Shown one piece after another: positions 50,394 through 57,307 of a stretch of DNA of 64,000 bases (the first letter of the stretch is position 1; every line of letters begins with the position of its first letter). Both the position numbers and the translations under genes were made by a program. The notes beneath the pieces were generated by a model. It was not told the DNA's origin. It did not search any database and saw only the letters and a program-made list of their open reading frames with translations. This stretch comes from Streptomyces sp. ALI-76-A (GTDB lineage: Bacteria > Actinomycetota > Actinomycetes > Streptomycetales > Streptomycetaceae): contig NZ_JASVWB010000002.1 of assembly GCF_030287445.1 (NCBI RefSeq), positions 4,092,001-4,156,000 on the forward strand. Reading direction: 5' to 3'.

Positions 50394-50408
50394 CTGACTG
50401 TCCGTCAG
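50394..50408. promoter_or_regulatory. Regulon operator 14 (CTGACTGTCCGTCAG)
   Basis: Precedes the CoA ligase at 50426. A -10-like CACTAT abuts its left edge. It is 89 bp from operator 13 in the divergent interval. Confidence 0.82.
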
Positions 50409-50425
50409 CTAAACAGGGGGCCGCC

Positions 50426-51928
50426 GTGAACGACACCGCCCACGCGCTCAGCGAGTCCCGCACCCTCTGGGACCTCGTCGCCCGCCGCGCCGACCTCACC
50501 CCCGACCGCCCCGTCCTCCTCCAGGACGACCGCTCCCTGAGCTTCGGCGGACTGCGGGACCGGGCCGAGCGGGTGGCGGCGGGGCTGTACGACATGGGTG
50601 TCCGCCCCGGCACCGTCGTCGCCTGGCAGCTGCCCACCCGGATCGAGACGGCCCTGCTCTCCTTCGCGCTGGCCCGCCTGGGCGCCGTACAGAGCCCGGT
50701 GATCCCCTTCTACCGGGACCGCGAGGTCGGGTTCGCGCTGCGCGAGTCGAAGGCGGAGTACTTCGCGGTGCCGGGCGAGTGGCGCGGCTTCGACCACACG
50801 GAGATGGCGCGGCGGCTGGGCGCCAGGGGCGTCTTCGAGGCGTACGACGTCCTGCCCGACGGCGACCCGTCCGCCCTCCCGGCCCCGCCCTCCGACGGCA
50901 CCTCGGTGCGCTGGATCTACTGGACCTCCGGCACGACCTCCGACCCCAAGGGCGTCCTGCACACGGACCGCTCGCTGATCGCCGGCGGCTCCTGCCTCGC
51001 CCACGCGCTGCGCCTGTCGGCCGACGACGTGGGCTCGATGGCCTTCCCCTACGCGCACATCGCCGGGCCCGACTACACGGTGATGCTGCTGCTGTACGGC
51101 TTCCCCGCGGTGCTGTTCGAGCAGTTCGCGCTGCCGGAGGCGCTGGCGGAGTACCGCCGGCACGGGGTGACGGTGGCGGGCGGGTCCACGGCGTTCTACT
51201 CGATGTTCCTGGCCGAGCAGCGCAAGCAGCCGGGCCTGCCCCTCATCCCCTCGCTCCGGCTGCTCGCGGGCGGCGGGGCACCCAAGCCGCCGGAGCTCTA
51301 CCACGCCGTCGTACGGGAGATGGGGGTGCGGCTCACCCACGGGTACGGCATGACCGAGGTGCCGATGATCACCATGGGGTCGCCGGACGACACGGCGGAG
51401 CACCTCGCGACGACGGAGGGACGTCCGCCGCGGGGCATGGAGATACGGATCGTGGACGGGGAGGTGCGGCTGCGCGGGGAGGCCGTCTGCCAGGGCTATC
51501 TCGATCCGGCGCAGACGACGGAGGCGTTCGACGAGGACGGGTTCCTGCGCACCGGGGACCTCGGACGGCTGACGGACAGCGGACATCTGGTGCTCACCGG
51601 CCGCCTCAAGGACGTGATCATCCGCAAGGGGGAGAACATCTCGGCGAAGGAGATCGAGGACCTGCTGCACGCCCACCCGGCCGTCGGGGACGTGGCCGTC
51701 GTCGGGCTGCCGGACGCGGAGCGCGGGGAGCTGGTCTGCGCGGTGGTCGAGCAGCCGGAGGGGGCCGAGGAGCTGACCCTGGAGCGGGTGACCTCGTATC
51801 TGCGCGCGGAAGGGCTGTCACCGCACAAGCTGCCGGAGCGGCTGGAGGTGGTGGACGCCCTTCCGCGCGGCGAGACCCTGCGCAAGGTGCTCAAGTACCG
51901 GCTGCGGGAGCGGTACGCGGGGACGTGA
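50426..51928 (+). CDS. AMP-forming acyl-CoA synthetase, 500 aa
   Basis: An ANL-family ligase, distinct from the FadD3-like protein. YWTSGTTSDPKGVLHTD is the phosphate loop, THGYGMTE and FLRTGDLGRL the later motifs, GRLKDVIIRKGENISAKEIE the hinge and PRGETLRKVLK the C-terminal lysine region. General resemblance is to cyclohexanecarboxylate- or alicyclic acid-CoA ligases, but the substrate cannot be read from the sequence. I chose GTG 50426, after GGGGG; the open frame to 50342 would run through the operator. Confidence 0.9.
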   Translation: MNDTAHALSESRTLWDLVARRADLTPDRPVLLQDDRSLSFGGLRDRAERVAAGLYDMGVRPGTVVAWQLPTRIETALLSFALARLGAVQSPVIPFYRDREVGFALRESKAEYFAVPGEWRGFDHTEMARRLGARGVFEAYDVLPDGDPSALPAPPSDGTSVRWIYWTSGTTSDPKGVLHTDRSLIAGGSCLAHALRLSADDVGSMAFPYAHIAGPDYTVMLLLYGFPAVLFEQFALPEALAEYRRHGVTVAGGSTAFYSMFLAEQRKQPGLPLIPSLRLLAGGGAPKPPELYHAVVREMGVRLTHGYGMTEVPMITMGSPDDTAEHLATTEGRPPRGMEIRIVDGEVRLRGEAVCQGYLDPAQTTEAFDEDGFLRTGDLGRLTDSGHLVLTGRLKDVIIRKGENISAKEIEDLLHAHPAVGDVAVVGLPDAERGELVCAVVEQPEGAEELTLERVTSYLRAEGLSPHKLPERLEVVDALPRGETLRKVLKYRLRERYAGT

Positions 51929-51970
51929 GCCGCCGGGTGCGGCGGCGGGCGCCCGGCGGCGCCCGCCGCG

Positions 51971-52483
51971 CTACTCGGGGACCGTGAAGTAGCGGGCGAA
52001 GGCGGTGACGACCTCGGTCTCGCCGACCTTGCCGTCCGCGTCCGTGTCCAGGGCGGCGGCGGCCGTCCGCGCGGTCTCCTCGCTCGCGCCGAGGGCCTTC
52101 AGCACCCGCACGGTGTCCTCGACGGTGGCCCGGCCGTCCCCGTCGGCGTCCGCGACGGCGAGCGCCGCGTGCAGGAAGGGGCGGGCGATCTCGGCGAACC
52201 GGTCCGGATTGTCGCGCAGCCGCTTGAGGGCGCCGTTCACGAACTCCTCGCGGGTGATCCGCTGGTCGCCGTCCCGGTCCGCTATGCCGGCCATGCCCTG
52301 CCAGAACGCCTCGGCACCGACGTACAGCGCCTGCCCCTTGTCGGAGCGGGCCGCCGTGCCGAACTCCGCGAGCAGCGCCTTGGCCGCCACGTTGAAGTCG
52401 GCGCGGTCGATGTAGCCGTTGCCGTCCTGGTCGAAGGTGGCGAACCGGGCGGCGATCCTGTGCTCGTACTCGCTGCTGACCAT
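51971..52483 (-). CDS. EF-hand calcium-binding protein with four loops, 170 aa
   Basis: A small acidic calcium sensor. Four canonical loops are visible at residues 18-29 (DQDGNGYIDRAD), 69-80 (DRDGDQRITREE), 112-123 (DADGDGRATVED) and 146-157 (DTDADGKVGETE), giving two EF-hand pairs as in calerythrin-type proteins of actinomycetes. ATG at 52483; a longer reading to 52603 lacks homologous character. No signal peptide. The 270 bp upstream (52484-52753) hold no gene. Confidence 0.92.
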   Translation of the reverse strand: MVSSEYEHRIAARFATFDQDGNGYIDRADFNVAAKALLAEFGTAARSDKGQALYVGAEAFWQGMAGIADRDGDQRITREEFVNGALKRLRDNPDRFAEIARPFLHAALAVADADGDGRATVEDTVRVLKALGASEETARTAAAALDTDADGKVGETEVVTAFARYFTVPE

Positions 52484-52753
52484 GTGTGTTTCGGACCGCC
52501 TTACGTCACGTCGGGTGCATCTGGCACGGAGCGTACGACGAGAACGCCCCGCGCTGCGCGCGAAAGTGGCGCTCGCGCCGAGACCGGGGGCATTTCGGGA
52601 CAACGGTGTGGCGGAGCCGTGATCTGCGCCGCCGTCTCGCGAAGCGGGGCGATGGTCCCGCGCGCACGAGGACGCCCGGCAGGACCGGGCCGGGGACGGC
52701 CGCCCGGCCGGGAAACGGGCCGGGCCGGGAGCGGCCGAGGGGCCTCGCCGGCG

Positions 52754-53134
52754 TCACGCCGACAGCGGGTCCGCGCCCTCCCGCACCGCGGAGTCCACGT
52801 CGGGATGGACGTCGAACAGGCGGCGCACGCCCAGCGCGCCGAGGACCCGGTTCACGTGGGAGCCGTCCTCCGCGCCCCGGGCCGGGAGGATCAGGCGCAG
52901 GCGGCCCTGGCACGAACTCATCAGGCGGCGGGAGGAGATGAGGACGCCGACCCCGCTGGAGTCGCAGAAGAAAACGTCGGAGAGGTCGAGAACAAGACTG
53001 TGGTGCCCCTCGGCCACCACGTCGTGCACCCGCTGGCGCAGTACCGGCGAGGTCACCAAATCCAGCTCTCCCGACACCCGGAGCACGGCCCACCCACCCT
53101 GCCCACCGCCGGTCACATTGAACGCCACCACCAT
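52754..53134 (-). CDS. STAS-domain anti-sigma-factor antagonist, 126 aa
   Basis: A SpoIIAA/BldG-type protein. LVLDLSDVFFCDSSGVGVLI contains the DSSG with the Ser that anti-sigma kinases phosphorylate. It would free a sigma factor by binding its anti-sigma. ATG at 53134 after AGGG. It is divergent from the ECF sigma gene at 53542 but belongs to a different partner-switch class from the zf-HC2 anti-sigma there. Confidence 0.9.
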   Translation of the reverse strand: MVVAFNVTGGGQGGWAVLRVSGELDLVTSPVLRQRVHDVVAEGHHSLVLDLSDVFFCDSSGVGVLISSRRLMSSCQGRLRLILPARGAEDGSHVNRVLGALGVRRLFDVHPDVDSAVREGADPLSA

Positions 53135-53310
53135 GCCCTTCGTTCGCCGGAAAGCAAACGGAAGCTGTCCCTACGCTTCCTTGCAGCGTGGCTGCCCAGC
53201 GGCCGTTCCCTGAAACACGGGCACAGAAACGGAAACCGGCCCGAAAAGGCTTGTTCTAGTCACCTTCGATCCTGTTCGATCGTTTCTGGTCACCGAGTCC
53301 AGGGGAAAGC

Positions 53311-53340
53311 GAAGGTTCACGGCGAAGGTTCACGGCGAAG
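53311..53340. repeat. 13-bp tandem repeat
   Basis: GAAGGTTCACGGC twice (53311-53323, 53324-53336) plus a four-base third start, in the divergent interval between the STAS and sigma genes. It contains GGTTCAC, but the 13-bp period does not fit an 11-bp PhoP box. Confidence 0.7.
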
Positions 53341-53441
53341 GCCCACTACCACCTGCGGCTCCTCGGGGGGCGCGCATTGCGACAAAGGGGCGTGCGCTGT
53401 CGGAGGTGCCGACTACATTCGAGGAGACGGTGGGCGCAGGC

Positions 53442-53482
53442 TTGACAGGAACAGGAACAGGAACAGGAACAGGGACAGGGAC
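53442..53482 (+). repeat. TTGACA box followed by hexanucleotide microsatellite
   Basis: TTGACA at 53442-53447 runs directly into six hexamers (four AGGAAC, two AGGGAC, 53447-53482) and ends 59 bp before the sigma ATG. If TTGACA is the -35, the repeat forms the spacer and -10 area, so unit number would set promoter spacing. The rest of the 53135-53541 gap holds no gene. Confidence 0.75.
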
Positions 53483-53541
53483 AGACAGGCACCGGGGCCG
53501 GGACGTGAGCGGCCAGGACACGAGCAGGGTGAGGGGGTCGC

Positions 53542-54123
53542 ATGGCGAAGAAGGACGCACCGCCCCGTTGGGACCGCAAGATGCAGCAGCGGCTGGCCCG
53601 CGGTGAGGCAGCCGCCCTCGGCGAGCTCTACGACCGGTTCGCCTCGCTCGTGCACGGACTCGCGCACCGCGTGCTCGACGACGAACGCGCCGCCGACCGC
53701 ATCACCCGTGAGGTCTTCACCCACGTCTGGGAACACCCGGACTCCTACGACCCCAAGCAGGGTCCCCTGCGCTCCTGGGTCGCCTCCCTGACCCACCGCC
53801 TCGCCGTGCAGCGGCTGCGCGCCACCGAGACCGCCGCGCTGCCCCAGGAGGGCCACAACGGCACCGAGGAGCTGGAGCGCAAGGTCCGCCACGCCTCGGT
53901 CGCCGCCCGCGCCGACTACATCGTCCAGTCGATGCCCGCCCCGCTGCGCGCCGCCCTGGAGCTGGCCTACTTCCAGCGCCGCGACTACCGCCAGACCGCC
54001 GCCGACCTCGGCGTCACCGAGGACGAGGCCCGCCGCCGCCTGCGCCTCGGCCTGCAACTGCTGTCCACGGCCCACGACACCGCCGCGCCCGGAGCCCCGC
54101 CCGGCTACGGAGGTGCGGCGTGA
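53542..54123 (+). CDS. ECF-type RNA polymerase sigma factor, 193 aa
   Basis: An extracytoplasmic-function sigma factor. Region 2 is FASLVHGLAHRVLDDERAADRITREVFTHVWEHPDSYD shape with conserved aromatic/acidic residues; region 4 is PAPLRAALELAYFQRRDYRQTAADLGVTEDEARRRLRLGL shape. ATG at 53542 after GAGGGGG. Its stop overlaps the anti-sigma GTG start, the usual sigma/anti-sigma coupling. Confidence 0.92.
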   Translation: MAKKDAPPRWDRKMQQRLARGEAAALGELYDRFASLVHGLAHRVLDDERAADRITREVFTHVWEHPDSYDPKQGPLRSWVASLTHRLAVQRLRATETAALPQEGHNGTEELERKVRHASVAARADYIVQSMPAPLRAALELAYFQRRDYRQTAADLGVTEDEARRRLRLGLQLLSTAHDTAAPGAPPGYGGAA

Positions 54124-55577
54124 GTGGCGCGGGCGGGTTCGAGGCGTACGACGAGCACGACAGAGACCAGGAGAAGGACGGGCGGGAAGGCCGGGGAGAA
54201 CGGGGAGAACGGGGAGAAGAGGCAGGTCAGGGCGGACCGGGCGGGTACGGGGACGCCAACGGCCCCGACGGCCCCGACGGTCAGGGCGAACCGGACGGCC
54301 CGGGACACGGCGACGGCGGCGACGGCCCCACAGACGGTCCTGGGCCCGGCCCCACGCCCGGCCCCCAGCCCTGTATCCCGATGCCCCGCTCCTCCGTCGA
54401 GGACACGGGACGGGCCCTGCCCGCCCTGGAGGAGCTGGGTGATCTCGCACCCCCGCCGGCCCCGCTGGTCCTGGAGCACCACGTCCTGAAGGCGCTCCTC
54501 GGGGCGTGGGCGCTGGCCGCCTGCTCGCCGGAGGAGACGGCGGCCGTCGAGGAACACCTCGGCGACTGCGGATCCTGCGCGGACGAGGCGCTGCGGCTGC
54601 GCGGGGCGGTCGGCCTGCTGCACCGCCCGGAGAGCCTGGACCTGGACCCCGGCCTGCGCACCCGCGTCCTGGGGAGCTGCCTGGACCGGCGCCCGCCGCG
54701 CATCCCGGTGCCCGAGTGGGCGGCGCCGTACGACGCCGAGACCGCCCGTCTGGACGCCCTGCTCCAGGACATCGGCGACGCCGAGTGGCACGCGCCCGTG
54801 CGGCTGCGCTGGTTCGAGGACGACAGCGCGACGAGCCGCCGGACCACGGTCGCCGGGGTGATCGCGCACCTGCTGACGGTCGACGGCCTGGTCGCGGTCG
54901 CGCTCGGCCTCGACGACCCGCTGGGCGACGTCGACGCCCGGGCCCCGACGCCGGCCGCGCGCACCGAGGCGTACTGGCGGGCCTCGCACTTCCCGCCCAC
55001 CCGAGCCGTGCGGGCACCCTGGCGGGAGCAGAGCCACGACCTGGTGCGCACGGTGTCGTTCACCGGCGGCGGCGCCGGGAAGCCGGCCGTCCCGTACGGC
55101 GACTTCGAGCTGCCGCTGCACGACGCGATGCTGGACCGGGCCTTCGAGTGCTGGGTGCACGCGGAGGACATCGCGGAGGCGGTGGACTACCCGTACGACC
55201 CGCCCTCGCCGCGCCATCTCCACCGCATGATCGATCTCGCGGCCCGCCTGCTGCCCGGCGTGCTGGCGGCACGGCGGCGGACGGGGCTCGCCGCACCGGC
55301 CCCCGGACGCCACCTCGTCCCGGCCGGTGAGCCGGGCCGCAGTCTGCGGCTGGAGATCGAGGGCCTGGGCGGCGGCGACTGGCTGGTCCCCCTGGACTCC
55401 CCCGCGGCGGTGGGCTCCGCCGCGCACGAGGTGGCGCATGTCGCCCTGGACGGCGTGGAGTTCTGCCGCCTGGCCGCGGGCCACCTGTCCCCGACGGAGG
55501 CGGCGGCCGGCCAGGACGGCGATCGGAAGGCGATCATGGACGTGCTGTTCGCGGCGGCGTCACTGAGCCGGATGTAG
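54120..55577 (+). CDS. zf-HC2 anti-sigma factor fused to a mycothiol-maleylpyruvate-isomerase-like domain, 485 aa
   Basis: A long cytosolic-looking anti-sigma. The first 120 residues are low-complexity (Gly/Asp/Glu/Pro). Residues about 120-165 form the ZAS/zf-HC2 unit, LEHHVLKALLGAWALAACS then HLGDCGSC, with the H-C-C zinc triad. From about 195 to the end is an MDMPI/DinB-like domain (TVAGVIAHLLTVDGLVA, CWVHAEDIAEAVDYP) that may bind metal and a thiol such as mycothiol. No transmembrane helix separates them, unlike membrane anti-sigmas. It likely inhibits the upstream sigma and may sense thiol state. Confidence 0.85.
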   Translation: MSGAGGFEAYDEHDRDQEKDGREGRGERGERGEEAGQGGPGGYGDANGPDGPDGQGEPDGPGHGDGGDGPTDGPGPGPTPGPQPCIPMPRSSVEDTGRALPALEELGDLAPPPAPLVLEHHVLKALLGAWALAACSPEETAAVEEHLGDCGSCADEALRLRGAVGLLHRPESLDLDPGLRTRVLGSCLDRRPPRIPVPEWAAPYDAETARLDALLQDIGDAEWHAPVRLRWFEDDSATSRRTTVAGVIAHLLTVDGLVAVALGLDDPLGDVDARAPTPAARTEAYWRASHFPPTRAVRAPWREQSHDLVRTVSFTGGGAGKPAVPYGDFELPLHDAMLDRAFECWVHAEDIAEAVDYPYDPPSPRHLHRMIDLAARLLPGVLAARRRTGLAAPAPGRHLVPAGEPGRSLRLEIEGLGGGDWLVPLDSPAAVGSAAHEVAHVALDGVEFCRLAAGHLSPTEAAAGQDGDRKAIMDVLFAAASLSRM

Positions 55578-55638
55578 CGGTTCCCCGCGCCCCTCGACGT
55601 GCGTCCAGCGAGCCGACTTCAGGGGCGCGGGGAACCGC
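55577..55638. terminator. 18-bp perfect hairpin
   Basis: GCGGTTCCCCGCGCCCCT (55577-55594) and its exact complement (55621-55638) around a 26-base loop, starting at the last base of the anti-sigma stop codon. A strong terminator. Confidence 0.85.
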
Positions 55639-55648
55639 GCGACCAGCC
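55619..55648. repeat. REP-like 30-bp intergenic repeat, copy 2
   Basis: Matches 2703-2732 in 29 of 30 bases. Here it forms the right arm of the hairpin and extends into CGCGACCAGCC. Confidence 0.65.
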
Positions 55649-55701
55649 GCCGCCCTCCCGCGGCCGCCCACCCACCCGTACCCCCGGTTGCCTGGGCGCC
55701 C

Positions 55702-55741
55702 ACGCACTCACGCACCCACGCACCCACGCACCCACGCGCCT
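55702..55741. repeat. Octanucleotide tandem repeat reaching the purU stop
   Basis: Five 8-bp units of the ACGCACCC type (three perfect, flanked by ACGCACTC and ACGCGCCT). The last unit overlaps the purU stop codon at 55740-55742. Confidence 0.8.
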
Positions 55742-56621
55742 ACGCGAACACCACCGTCCGCCGCCCGTTCAGCAGAATCCTCCGCTCCGCGTGCCACTTC
55801 ACGGCCCGCGCCAGCGCCTGGCACTCCACGTCCCGCCCGATCGCGACGAGCTGGTCCGGCGTCACGCCGTGGCCCACCCGCTCGACCTCCTGCTCGATGA
55901 TCGGCCCCTCGTCGAGGTCGGCGGTGACATAGTGCGCGGTCGCGCCGATCAGCTTCACCCCGCGTGCGTGCGCCTGGTGATACGGCTTCGCGCCCTTGAA
56001 GCTCGGCAGGAAGGAGTGGTGGATGTTGATGATCCGCCCGCTGAGCTGCTTGCACAGGTCGTCGGAGAGCACCTGCATGTAGCGGGCGAGCACGACCAGT
56101 TCGACGTCCAGCTCGCGCACCAGCTCCAGCAGCCGCGCCTCGGCCTGCGGCTTGGTGTCCTTCGTCACCGGAAGGTGGTGGAAGGGAATGTCGTACGACG
56201 CCACGAGCTCGGCGAAGTCGGTGTGGTTGGACACCACTGCGGCGATCTCCACCGGCAGCGCGCCGATGCTGGCGCGGAACAGCAGGTCGTTCAGACAGTG
56301 GCCGAACCTGCTGACCATGAGGACGATGCGCATCTTCTCGTCGGCCCGGTTGATCTGCCAGTCCATGTGGAAGGCGTCACCGATCGCCGCGAAGCTGGCC
56401 CGCAGCTTGTCCACGGTCACCGGAGCGTCCCCGGAGAAGTGGACCCGCATGAAGAACAGTCCGGTGTCGTGATCGCCGAACTGCTGGCTGTCCTCGATGT
56501 TGCAGCCGGTCATGAACAGGTAGCTGGACACGGCGTGCACGATGCCCTGCTTGTCGGGGCAGGAGAGCGTGAGGACGTACTGGTCGGCGGGGACGGCGGC
56601 TCGGGCGGACTGGTCATTCAT
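55740..56621 (-). CDS. purU: Formyltetrahydrofolate deformylase PurU, 293 aa
   Basis: Hydrolyses 10-formyltetrahydrofolate to formate and tetrahydrofolate, supplying formate to purine synthesis and balancing one-carbon units. An N-terminal ACT domain (LTLSCPDKQGIVHAVSSYL) precedes the hydrolase fold; RYMQVLS, NIHHSFLPSFKGAKPYHQA and GATAHYVTADLDEGPIIEQ carry the Asn, His and Asp of the active site. ATG at 56621; no clear Shine-Dalgarno is seen. The longer frame to 57107 is spurious. Confidence 0.95.
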   Translation of the reverse strand: MNDQSARAAVPADQYVLTLSCPDKQGIVHAVSSYLFMTGCNIEDSQQFGDHDTGLFFMRVHFSGDAPVTVDKLRASFAAIGDAFHMDWQINRADEKMRIVLMVSRFGHCLNDLLFRASIGALPVEIAAVVSNHTDFAELVASYDIPFHHLPVTKDTKPQAEARLLELVRELDVELVVLARYMQVLSDDLCKQLSGRIINIHHSFLPSFKGAKPYHQAHARGVKLIGATAHYVTADLDEGPIIEQEVERVGHGVTPDQLVAIGRDVECQALARAVKWHAERRILLNGRRTVVFA

Positions 56622-56689
56622 GCAGGACAGGGTCCCATATCCGGGGCCCGTGCCGCCCGGCCGTCTCGCTCTCCAGACGCCGTGCGGCC

Positions 56690-57190
56690 CTAGGCGGACC
56701 GGGTCATGATGTGCAGCACCTCGAGGGTGCGCGGCGGCGCGTCCGGGTCCTCCCCGTCGGCCGTCGCCATCCGCACGTGCGCGTCCCGTGCCGCCCGGAC
56801 CGCGTCCGGCCAGCCGGAGTGGTCGACGTACGCGGAGACCGGGGCGTCGGGCCCGACCTGGTGCATGATCCGCAGCACCCGCAGGACGGCGGTGTCGACG
56901 AGGGCGGCCTCCTGGGAGTCCCGGAAGATCGTGCCGACGTACTTCTCGGCGGACCAGTTGTCCAGCCAGGTGTCCTCGACCAGGCGGTACACGGCGTCGG
57001 TGACGTCTCCGTACCCCTCGACCCCGGCCAGCCAGACGTCCCGCTGGAACGCCGGGTCGGAGAGCATGTGCAGCGCGGAGCGCACATTGGTGCGCCAGCG
57101 CCACCACGGCATGTCAGTGAGGGGCATACCGCCCATGGTGGATGAGCGACGCCCGCGACGGGAAGAGTTCTCCGAACCTTGCACGGTCAT
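56690..57190 (-). CDS. Conserved actinobacterial protein of unknown function, 166 aa
   Basis: A soluble protein with no assigned fold. WWRWRTNVRSALHMLSDPAFQRDVW, ETWLDNWSAEKYVGTIFR-like and VLRVLRIMHQVGPDAPVSAYVDH segments look well conserved among streptomycetes by composition. The ATG at 57190 follows GGGGAA; a start at 57127 (MPLTDMPWW) is also possible. Located beside purU on the same strand, but with its own gap. Confidence 0.7.
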   Translation of the reverse strand: MTVQGSENSSRRGRRSSTMGGMPLTDMPWWRWRTNVRSALHMLSDPAFQRDVWLAGVEGYGDVTDAVYRLVEDTWLDNWSAEKYVGTIFRDSQEAALVDTAVLRVLRIMHQVGPDAPVSAYVDHSGWPDAVRAARDAHVRMATADGEDPDAPPRTLEVLHIMTRSA

Positions 57191-57307
57191 CGATCGTACG
57201 TTCCCCTTCTCGGAGGCGTCACCACCCCCCGCTGTTCACCCTTACGTCACCCGCCGACAACCGAGGGTCACAGTCAGGTTGGTGATGTGACGGAAGCGTG
57301 TGTGCCC

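Noticed and set aside
3906..50408. Operators as KstR or KstR2 sites
   Set aside because: The known mycobacterial sterol regulator motifs (AAC/GTT-type for KstR, CAAG/CTTG-type for KstR2) do not match CTGACGGNCCGTCAG; this is a different binding specificity.
53311..53340. GGTTCAC repeats as a PhoP box
   Set aside because: Repeat period is 13 bp, not the 11 bp expected for PhoP direct repeats.
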